Source: Pocillopora verrucosa (taxonomy: Eukaryota; Cnidaria; Anthozoa; Scleractinia; Pocilloporidae). From it: a DNA stretch of 64,000 nt. The number at the start of each line of letters is the position of its first letter. Positions within the stretch are counted from its first letter, which is position 1. The stretch is taken from positions 14,302,292 through 14,366,291 of the forward strand of contig NC_089321.1 of NCBI RefSeq assembly GCF_036669915.1, written 5' to 3'. The position numbers and the translations under genes were made by a program. Positions 10,212 to 19,877 of the stretch are shown here, piece by piece. The notes beneath the pieces were generated by a model. It was given only the letters and a program-made list of their open reading frames with translations. It was not told the DNA's origin and searched no databases.

Positions 10212-13200
10212 CGAATAGCTGACACCGGAGTAGTTCTTATTGAAAGCTATTTTGCACCTTAAAAATCTGCATAACCTCTACTTATTGCAAAAAAGTTGTA
10301 CATTGGTAAAACTAGATGACAAATTCCGAGAACACGTCCGCGATGTAGAAAGAAATGAGAAGGACGTGTCCAAACCAGTCGCTAGACACTCTAATCTTCC
10401 TAATCATTCTAGCAGCCAGGAGCCCATTACTTAGGCTCCTGAAGTAGCATATGGCAGTTTCCGGCCTTTCCCTTCATCTGGGCAGTTTGGAAAGCCGCAA
10501 AACTCTAGAACAAAAATTTATCTTTCAAATCGACGCTCTTGATCACCACCGTATCAACGAGGGCTTTTCATTCAACAAATTTATTATTTTTTTTCTCCTC
10601 ACCATATTCCCACCAATAGCGTAGCTCCATTTTCTGCAAATAAAGCCACACACAACCCACAATTCCTCTAATCGCTCTGACGAAGGGTTTAAACGAGTTC
10701 GAGGCGTCAGCTTTTGGACTCTTTGCGGTGGATAATACTAAATTACCCGATCTTCACGAAAGACCGAGCATTTGCCTTGCCTTTCAAGGTAGGTTGAATG
10801 GATTAATTTGTCGGCAACTGATTTGCAAATGATTTGCCGATAGTCATCTAACAGTACATTACAGCGACAAGGAAGACGTCGATTTAAAAATGAATATATA
10901 TTTTCATTTGGAATTTCGCGAATGACTGGATGTGCTCACCATCTCTTACGGCGACGTAAGTCAGCACGACGTATGAGAGCGGCGTGGAAAGTTAAAAATT
11001 TGCCGTTGACGTTTCTTTTCTCGGAACACGCAGACTTTGATGATTTCACGTTGTTATCTGCGACCTAAAGCAAACGACGACGACGACAACAGCGAGGACG
11101 TGGCAAAACAAAAGATCTAATAGGCAGAACGATTGCTCAGCTCGTGCGTTTTAAAGCTTTGTACATTTCTCAGGCGTGCTCTGCAAAACAACAACGTGAA
11201 ATCACCAAAATTTGCATGGTCTGCGAAAGGAAAAGGGGAACGATAAATTATTTTAATTTCCATTCGCAACTCAAAGCTGCCAACATATTTTGCGCTGAAG
11301 TTATGGAGTGGCTGTGTAAACAGTAAACACATCCAGCCATTTTCGAAATTCTAACTAAAAATAGAAATTCCTTTTTAATCGACGTCTTCCCTGGCGTAGC
11401 TCCCTGACTGCTTAAGGTCTCTATTTTGCAGAGGCCGGATAAGAAATAAAACAGTTTTAAAAGGGAAGCGCTGAGCTATTGCTCTGCCCAAATAAACCTT
11501 TCAAGTTGTTTGCCACGGCCAAGTCATCGTTTCCGTCGCCGTCGTGGTCTTTTTTTTTTAGTTTTAATTTCAATTTTTAACTTATTATATTTCTGATACA
11601 AAATACAGACATAATTAAAGTTACTATAAAGAAACAAGGAGGTTTGACCAACAACAGCCGCGCAGTAGCTGCAGTGAGCATTTTCACCAAAATTATCTTT
11701 ATAAAAAAAGTGTCTTTCGATGCCGTCCCATGCCGTCTGTCGTGTATTCGTGGTATCTTTCGATACGTCGACAAAATGCGGTGTACATTTGTTCAGGTCT
11801 TCGCTAGTTGTCGCCGTTACGAATTAAACATCACTGGTCGAAATAGTAGCTTTATCTTTGTGCGCGAAACGATCCACGATTGAAGAAGTTCGAGCCGATT
11901 TTGCTGGCAAAAGTCGAGTAATATATTATGATCGATATCGATAGCAAGATCTACTCTCGCTCGTCATTAAGAAGACATAGTTTTTAACGGGGTTTAGACA
12001 GTTTTAAGCTAATTCCGAAACATTTTTTTGAAGGAATCTTTGTTGGATAATTTGTTGTAAGATGTTTCTTCTTTTTCCAAGAATCCTCGCGTCCTCGATT
12101 TTTTCCAAGAATCCTCGCTTCCTATTCTCTATACCAGCTTTGTTTGATTAAAGACTGACAGATAAGTTTGCCGACAAAAGGTAACAGATCACTAAAATAC
12201 TTTCAAATAAATTAAAGTTAGTTATGTTTCCTGTAGCGATCCTTTCGACTGGGAAATAATTCGCTCTTTCTTCGCAGGTGCACCGTAAGTATCTCTTAAA
12301 GAAATTTGTAAAACCTTGAGATTCTGCGGCAAATTATCCAACTTTTTTAGACAACCGTGGCACTGTCTACAATTAAATGTAAGTAGAAACGATCACACGA
12401 CTGACATTTCGTTTCGTTTCGTTTCGTTTCGATTTGATTTCGTTTCGATTTGGTTTCGTTTTGTTTGACATCGTTTCGTTTCGTTTCGTAAGCGCGATGC
12501 CAATCGAACAACGTCCTCTCCCTACTCTATTCCAAATATCGCCTAAAATATTTTTCTATATCCTGAAAGCAAAGTATGTATTTGAATGCGGACACTGAAT
12601 TGTAAATTACCCGGCTAACGTAAGCTGACGGATAACCAAAGTATTGACCAACATTTAACATCTTACGGTCACAAAAATAGCCCGTTTGTATAATTTGAAA
12701 GAAGAACTAAGCGCACCTTTAAGTAAACTAAATATAGAACAAAACACAGAGCACTCAAAGTATTTGAAAGAAAAACTAAGCGCTCCCCTAAAGTAAATTA
12801 AATAGAGAATAAAACACAAGGCACTTAGAGTATTGACCACCGAATTTGATCAATATTTTTAGATGGAAGGTTTGAATGCCTGAACTGATCGATATATTAA
12901 TATGTCAGTACTACAGCAAATCGACTGAGGAGAATTAAGCGCAAGCACAGTTAAGATTTATCAAAATTTTTCTCGGCGAAGTAGATTTTCTTGCATTCTA
13001 CTCTTCTGCCACGTAGCACATAACCAGTAGTCGGGCGACTGATCCCGCATGGAAATAAAACACCTGAAGATCAGAGTATTAGCAGCCGAATTTTGATTTC
13101 TCGTCGTAATCAAAAACTACGTACTTACGTCTTCATAGATGACTCAAAACTGTTTCAACAAATCAACTCTTTAAAGGCTGCAACACGAATGAAGCACGTG

Positions 13201-13433
13201 TGAGCAAAATCACTTAATGATCCAATTGATGCCAGATGCTCTTCGAAAAGCATTTATGTTGACGTCATAATCTTTTGATTGAGAAAAACAAACAGCAGAT
13301 TATTATTTTGACAATGCTTACTAAATATTTCTTAATAATTTTCTATCCACAATGTTTTGGTCAATTTACACATGTTTTATTTTCTTCCTCTTATATTAAT
13401 AAAAATTATTTTTTTCAAAGTTTGTTATCAAGA
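10212..13433. repeat. 5' flank of copy A (block P, unit 1)
   Basis: No gene is seen. From about 10550 to 13430 the sequence is repeated upstream of copies B (25785-29064) and C (31213-34807) and partly at 38045-39930. Contents in order are a GACGTCGATTT/AAATGAATATATATTTTCA segment near 10880, an ATCGATATCGATA palindrome at 11931-11943, a CGTTT pentamer tract at 12407-12489, and degenerate repeats with 'TAGCCCGTTTGTATAATTTG' phrases up to 12840. A promoter and a non-coding first exon for copy A should lie here but could not be placed. Confidence 0.6.
12407..12489. repeat. CGTTT pentamer microsatellite
   Basis: Imperfect (CGTTT)n tract. It is found at the same relative place upstream of copy B (28083-28102) and copy C (33633-33685), and at 39861-39926. 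Confidence 0.9.
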
Positions 13434-15026
13434 ATGGCACAGAAAGGGACCTCAGAGAAAAGTTCTGATGCCTTGGCAACTGAAGTTGATCAGATTATAT
13501 TTGGTGCAAAAAACTTGGAGTATCAGATCGAAGAATTTGCCAGTTCCGGTGGCCAGACAGTTAATATCCTCCTGAGTGGCAAGACAGGAGTTGGCAAGTC
13601 TTATTTGACAAATGCGCTCATTGGAGAAAACGTTGCAGCAGAAGGATATGACATCGACCCACAAACTGATGACGTAAGCTACTTTGATATCGACAATTAC
13701 TTCACCTTTTAAACTATTATGAGGTGCTTTCATTAACGGGTTACTGTGCATTACTTGTGGATAGGAAAATGGATAATATCTCGCGTCCATACATGTCTAG
13801 AATCCATCTGTTCCCTTTTTTTCTTCCGGAAATTCCCATCTTTAATACTTGAAATTAAGAAAGAATTATCGAATTACTTTACAGGTATTAGGTACAAAAT
13901 TACCCTAAGGATAAGTAAATACTTCTTTTCAACGTCTTTTAGACGAACAGGGCTTTATATGAATAAAACGTTTTCATGCATTTTTCTCGCGTAACTGAGG
14001 TAACATACCAAGCCATATCATAATGAAATCTCTGTTAGAGTTAAAAGTTGTAATAATTTCCTGTTTTATGTCCCTCAGGTAACTGCTTATGAAGTTGTCA
14101 AAAACGGCGTAACTATCACAGTGTTCGACACTCCAGGACTTGCAGACGCAACCGGCAATGATGAAGAATATCTGCGGAAAATCAAGGAGAGAGTGACCCA
14201 CTTCGACTTGTTTCTCTTCTGCACTGAGATGACCAGTAAGCGATTCCGCACCGACGACTTGGAAACGATAAAGAAGCTTACAGAAGCCTTGGGGGAGAAA
14301 CTTTGGGAACATGCTCTTGTGGTTTTAACCTTTGCCAACGAAGTCCCACTATCGCCAACCAAGAAGACAGATGACGTACCTGAAGCAACCGCTTTCAATA
14401 ACCGCGTTTTAGCTTTCAAGAAAGCGATAAACAAACATTTGGTTGCTATCGGAGTACCTGATATTACAGCGACTAATGTGCCATTTACGCCAGCCGGAGA
14501 GTTGGATGATCCAAGACTTCCAGGTAGAGAAGACTGGTTAACAGCATTTTGGATCTCAGCTTTCAAACGTATCAACAGGAACGCAAAAGCTGCTTTCCTG
14601 ATGGCAAATGTTGATCGTATTTCATTCTCTTCCACCCTTAGTGACGGAAACGAAGAAATCAAAGTAAGGAAAGATGGCAACGTTGTCAATCTTGGCCAGT
14701 TCGGTAGTTTATCCATCGAAGAAAAGAATACAATCAAAGAATTCAGAACAAAATTGAAAGAGAGCGACTTTGACGAAAAATTGAACCGTTGTTTCCAGAA
14801 AGGCGGGACGTCCGACGAGCCTGGCCAAGATGCAAAGGTGTCAGGTCCCTCCATCAAGGTGAATGAAACGTACTCTGAAGAAATCATTAGGGATGTGTTT
14901 GGCGGTGTATCAGGGCAACTCATCGGTGAGCTGACCGGTGCTAAATCTGGTAAAAAGTACCAAACATTCTTCGGCTGGCTAACGAAGTATTTTAAGAAGT
15001 CTTACCCAACTTCCCGACCCACTTAA
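13434..15026 (+). CDS. AIG1/GIMAP-type GTPase, copy A (two exons, 395 aa)
   Basis: Exon 1 13434-13673 (80 codons), intron 13674-14078 (GTAAGC...CTCAG, phase 0), exon 2 14079-15026. The start is the ATG at the same place in all five copies (MAQ[KE]GT[SP]); in copies C, D and E an AG acceptor lies exactly 15 nt upstream. G1/P-loop GKTGVGKS is at residues 50-57 and G3 DTPG at 97-100. The AIG1 conserved box ALGEKLWEHALVVLTF is at 150-165. The usual G4 NKxD/TKxD is replaced by TFANE (164-168). A Toc-like PAGELDDPRLP...W block lies at 218-233. The tail (265-395) is Lys/Glu-rich. There is no signal peptide or obvious membrane segment, so it is presumably cytosolic. Family knowledge: AIG1/GIMAP and Toc paraseptin GTPases bind GTP and often dimerise, and several act in immune cells. 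A coral role in immunity or apoptosis is inference only. Confidence 0.9.
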
Positions 15027-15590
15027 GCTAGACCAGAAGGCATGAAGAAATGATCAAAAGGTGGCCAAAAGAGTGAAAAAGAGAGAAACTACTTGACATT
15101 AAAAATATCAATCAGTTACACTTTGAACATATAATCTATTAACGGAAATGAACTCTGTATACTTAAAAGGTTCATGCCACGTTTCTGAAATAGAATATTC
15201 TGTAGAAAAAAGGTTCAGATAGATTGCATATAGCTCCAAGTTTTTTTTTTGTTACAAGATAAGACGAGTTTCAAGCATCTGCAGATAAAGTTGCTGAGTG
15301 ATGAGTTCAGGTAGATTGCATGTTATATGTGGGCTTGTTAGAGATCCAAGCGTTTTTTTGTTACAAGATAAGATAAGTTTCAAGCGTCTGCAGATTAAGT
15401 TTCTGAGTAAAATGAAACTATTTAGCTCTATTTAATAGAGAGCACTGATAAATTAAACTTTAAAAAACGTCTTTTGTGATTTTTCTTTAATTTGTGTTAT
15501 TAGTAACACCACCCAAAAGAAAAGGGTTGTACAGTTTTTGTTTCCGTGCCTGAATTTTACGGGAAAAGATGGAAAAAAGTATTTAGCAGG
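15027..15590. other. 3' flank/UTR of copy A
   Basis: Homologous to the downstream sequence of all other copies (shared phrases GGTTCAGATAGATTGCAT and TTTTTTGTTACAAGATAAGA). An internal duplication of about 125 bp repeats the GTTACAAGATAAGA phrase at 15251 and 15360. No canonical AATAAA is placed confidently. Confidence 0.5.
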
Positions 15591-18054
15591 CGTTTAAGAA
15601 CTTTGTGCCTGTTTTCTATCAAGCTTCTAACTTCTATGAGACCGACCAGTATTTATCGCCTGGGGGAATGGGGGTACAGAAGGATTTTGGTTGTGTCATA
15701 ATAAAGTTTACCTGATTTCTCCCCCGAAAGGCTCTGTAGAGTTCTAATGAACCCCCTGCGTTAACAGACAATTGTCTATAGTCCCCCCTTCATAGTTTTC
15801 GAGGAAAGAATGATACGCGCTCCATTCCCGCTGAAAAGGTTGTGTTCCCCTAAAATCCTCCCAGTCTCACCCTCCTCTTATTCTAACTAGAGTTAAACTG
15901 CTTCGTTCATAGTCTTTAGATATACTAAAAACAAGCAAGTCAGCTAAAGAACAAACAAGCAAACAAACAACAAATACAGCATTAGATAACAGAGAAATGT
16001 ATTTAAGTTCGTTGTACTCTGGCTGCCCTCACAGTTCTTAGCATGATCTTTGACCAGACGAATTTCATACCTTTGGTTTGGGATAACCTAAAACTAGAAT
16101 TCGGCGTATGAATTTGTCAGGTCCCTCGGCTGATTTTTTGTTATCATCGATTTACACTCGTGGCACACGTGAGTGATTGAATGCGTGCAACGCGATATGA
16201 TAAAGACATAAGTATAAGAGCTTGACTACAAGTAGCGCTCGTAAGAGCGTTTGATATTTTCAGCGTTCATTTTTTCTCAGCCTTTTTCCGGAATGTTTGC
16301 TGTTATTCTTTGCCCCGCAACAACTCATATGAAAACTGTGGCCGATACGAAAAACCAAAAACCACTAACTGTTCCAATGTATTAAAATTGTTTAGGCAAG
16401 ATGGAATGGAAAATCACTTTTCCTTACAGACCATGATGATAGAATCGTCGATTTTGTACCCATCCCTAAAATGACCATAGTACTATTAATTGTCTCCAAA
16501 ACTTGCTAGGAAACTGAGTCACAAAATACCAAAGAATAAAAGGAAACAAAATAGAAGATGCAGTGCGGAGCCTGAGCACTAGTTTCTCGTGTTACGCACT
16601 ATAATGCACTGCATCGCTGAGGTAACTCATACTGCCTTCTTCAAGACCGTCTGAGATACCAGAGTGGTTGTCAGACATCTTCACGAAAGACTTTGAGACT
16701 GAAACCTGCAAATATAATAACAAACGAGAATTTGCATTAACTTTCAAGGTAAGTTTGTTGATGAAATTTACTAGAGCAACTGATTTGCCGATTAACATCT
16801 AACAGTACATCACAGGCATTCTGAGTTGCTAGAGAAATTCTGCAAACATATGCTATGCAACGCACCACGAGAGTCTCTAAAGCATATGCCGTCTGTTTTG
16901 TATTCTTTAGTATCTTCGGTAAGTCGAAAAAATTCGGTTTACATTTTTTAAGGTCTTCACTAGTTGTCGCTGTCATGTGTTAAATAACACTGGTTAAAAT
17001 AGAAGCTTTATTATAGTACGATACGCGATCGACGTTTGGAGAAGTTTGAGCCGATTTTGAAGGCGAAAATGGAGTAATATACTATTATCGATATCGATAG
17101 CACGAACTACTTTCGCTCGTCATCAAAAAGAAATAGTTTTTAACGGGGCTTGGACAGTTTTAAGCTAATTCCGAAGCATTTTTTTAAACGAATCTTTGTT
17201 CTATAACTTGTTTTAAGATTTTTTTTTCTTTTTCCAAGAATCCTCGCGTCCTTTTCTCAATAATTGCGTTGTTTGATAACGACTGACGAAAATAAGGTTA
17301 AAAGCAAAAGCCTACAGATTACCAAAATATTGAACAATACTTGGCTTATAAGGTCACAGAAACTTTAGCCTGCTGTTTGCATAATTCGATAGAAAAAGTA
17401 AGAGTACTCGCGAAAGCGAAGCAAGGTTCCAACAACCTCGCGTCCTTTTCTCGATAACCGTGTTTTTTGATAGCGACTTACAAAAATAAGGTTATTAACA
17501 AAAGCCCGCAGATAACCGAAACATCGAACAGTACTTGGCTGATAAGGTCACAAAAACTTTAACCTGTTAGTATAATTTGATAGAAAATCTAAGAGCACTC
17601 TTAAAGCGAACTGAGGTTCCAAGAATCCTCGCGTCCCGGCTTTTCTCGAGAACAGCCATATAAGATTCCACGACTGACAAATAAGGTCACCAAGCCAACG
17701 GATTACACAAATACTGAATAACTTTCAACATCTCAGGGTCACAAAAATAGCCTGTTTGAATAATTTGAAAGAAAAACTAAGCGCATCCTTGAAGTAAACT
17801 AAGTGGAGAACAAAACACAGAGCACTCTGAGTTTTGACGACCAAATTGGATCAAAATCAAATACGTTTTTAGATCGAGGAGGAGAGAATGAAATACAGGT
17901 TGAAGGATTGAATGCCTGAACTGATCAATAAGTTTAAGTGTCAATACCACAGCAAATCGTCTTGTGATGAAGCTTATGGTGAAGTTGTGTGCATGCGTAA
18001 TCCATTACCCCTTCCAATGGATGAGTGCTCTTCACAAGAACTGTTTGAAGAACT
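15591..18054. repeat. block Q, copy 1
   Basis: A duplicated non-coding segment matched at 39960-42332 and 55680-57770. It starts with TGTTTTCTATCAAGCTTCTA and includes a TATCGATA palindrome near 17092-17099. It ends with a degenerate tandem repeat of about 190 bp (units beginning near 17234, 17428 and 17618 with CCAAGAATCCTCGCGTCC or similar). No intact gene; open frames here differ between copies. Confidence 0.65.
17234..17830. repeat. degenerate ~190-bp tandem repeat
   Basis: Three to four units start with CCAAGAATCCTCGCGTCC-like words. Each contains ACTGACAAATAAGG, ...GGTCACAAAAA and CTGTTTGTATAATTTGATAGAAAA-like phrases in the same order. Equivalent arrays lie near 41235-41840 and 57160-57740, with looser versions in block P. 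Confidence 0.75.
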
Positions 18055-18057
18055 GAT

Positions 18058-18255
18058 ACAACTCCCATGAGTGACCAAGACAGAATTTGTCCTTACAATG
18101 TTAATATCAACCAGATAAGTTGATGTTTTTCTTTATTCTCATCACTTGAGGATAGTAAGTTGATCCAATACTAAATTCTCTGAAGTAACATTATAAGAAA
18201 TGTATGGTTGACAGTAAGGAGAATTACAAATTTGATCTGGGAGTTGGAGGGTTAA
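18058..18255. repeat. TTAA-type MITE, copy 2
   Basis: Contains ACTCCCATGAGTGACCAAGA at the left and GGGAGTTGGAGGGTTAA at the right. The left TTAA is degraded. Confidence 0.75.
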
Positions 18256-18288
18256 TGACTCATCGTCCCATCTTAGTCTTGCAGAGTT

Positions 18289-19100
18289 CCAAGAAAGGTA
18301 AAGCCTCCCTTGGACCCTATTAGAGCCACTTTTGAGAGGTTAAAGAGACAGGAGTGGGCACACAAAGACTGGGCCGTGTCCTCTCCCTCTAAGAGAAACA
18401 GGGAGACCCTGGGCACGACTTATGAGTCGTTTTCTTATTTATTGCCTCAGACCATTTACGAAAGAGAACCAGAAGTCGATACGTTTGTGATCGTCGCCGA
18501 CTATGCTTACTTTGCAGAAGTGTCCAAAGTTATTTAAACTACTTTCAGCGTTCAAACAATGACGTAAAGAAAAATGTAGATAAATTCCGAAAACCATGGC
18601 AGAGATACAAGTATGGCCTTAGTCACGAAAATTTTCAATATCCTTTGTCCAAAATGCGCCAAGTCGAAGCGTCAATCACGGGAGGAAAAAACAATAAGAG
18701 CACTAGAAAGGCAAAGGAAAGTCTTAAGAGAGGGAGTCAGGTCGTTTATCGTTGAAAACGATTATGCTTACGTTGCGGAAGTACGTCTAGAAGTGTTTTT
18801 ACTTACATAAGTTCAAACAATGACGCACAAAAAATCACTAACGACAATTTTTTTGATTTCCATGACTGGAGTAATGCAAACATTAATCGCAAGCAAGGTA
18901 AGTTGCCAAGGGGACTTTCCCAATCTGAAGGCCCTTTACAGTAGCCTTTTTTGGAAGAGACAGGAGCAGGCACGTAGAGACCAGGCTGTTGTCTTTTCCT
19001 TCTGAGGCAAGGGAAGTGAAGAGAATTTTGGATGCGGCTAACGAGCCTTCTACTACAGATTACTTGTTATCGTCCAAGAGGACGAGAGCACCTCGAAAAA
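18289..19100 (+). other. small duplicated exon-like segments, product unknown
   Basis: Open frames at 18310-18537 and 18613-18810 share a C-terminal motif, DYAYFAEV and DYAYVAEV, then the downstream words GTTCAAACAATGACG. The second can end at a good donor (GAA|GTACGT at 18780) and starts MALVTKIFNILCPKC. A third segment near 18930-19010 repeats the GAGACAGGAG...GACCAGGCTG part of the first. This looks like local duplication of an exon of an unrecognised gene, possibly a pseudogene. I cannot name a product. Confidence 0.3.
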
Positions 19101-19578
19101 ACGGTACTAGGTCAGCTGTTGCGATTTTCCATAATTTTTAAAAAATGGTTTAGTGCTTTCATTCTATTGGTAAGTAACGTTGATCTAAGAGAGGGCTAGA
19201 AACCTTTGGTTGTCATGCAACATCCAAATTCGCTTCGAAAGGGCAAGTTCCATTTTATAAATTACATACTATAACCTTCCCTGGTCATCGGCAAAGTAGA
19301 TGCGAGTTGAAAGTGTGTTTTGCGAATATTCTAATTGATAGACTGAACGAAGTAGTGTGATTTGAATCTGAGCGACGTCAACAAAAGAAAGTACAAAACG
19401 CCTGCGTTATGTCCTTTTGACTAAACTTGGTTCCAAGACTGTACAGCGAGTCTTTGAAGCAAGTCTAGTATCTCCCTCCTTCCATAAAGTTTTGAAAGAC
19501 AAGCGAGTTTAGGCTTGAAACAAGAGGCTACAGTGGCGTTCACTCGGCTTGGCTTTATTTTAGGGGTGTTACTAAATA
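19101..19578. other. unassigned interval
   Basis: No supported gene. A minus-strand open frame at 19421-19606 has no recognised motif and overlaps the hAT terminal repeat. Confidence 0.35.
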
Positions 19579-19675
19579 CAGGGTTCGTACCCTTTTTCAG
19601 AAACAATTTTCCAGGACTTTTCCAGGACTTTTCCAGGCTTCAGATTATTTTTCCAGGACTCCAAAATTCACCTTA

Positions 19676-19877
19676 ACTCTTTCACTCTCATAAGTATAAA
19701 AGATTCATTTCTACTTTCAATTTCAACACATTGTCAGACATACAAATGAGAACAAAGAAAACAGAGAATATCAACTTCTTTCATTGAACTCTTAATATCT
19801 CAGAAGTAACATCAGAAATCCGTGACTGATACTAAGTAGAATTAATATTCACATCTTGGGATTCAAAGTGGGGTTAA
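19676..19877. repeat. TTAA-type MITE, copy 6 (divergent)
   Basis: TTAACTCTTTCACTCTCATA at the left and GGGATTCAAAGTGGGGTTAA at the right, with GTAGAATTAATATT near the right end. It lies inside the hAT element. Its right TTAA (19874-19877) overlaps the transposase stop codon. Confidence 0.6.

Noticed and set aside
13275..13433. In-frame extension upstream of the copy A ATG
   Set aside because: It reads hydrophobic AT-rich sequence across the pyrimidine tract of the presumed upstream acceptor; copies C, D and E show an AG just before the common ATG.
14087..14923. Long antisense open frames over exon 2 of each GTPase copy (200-280 codons)
   Set aside because: They lie exactly opposite the conserved coding exons. 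Their similarity among copies follows from the sense strand, and they contain no motif and no splice logic.
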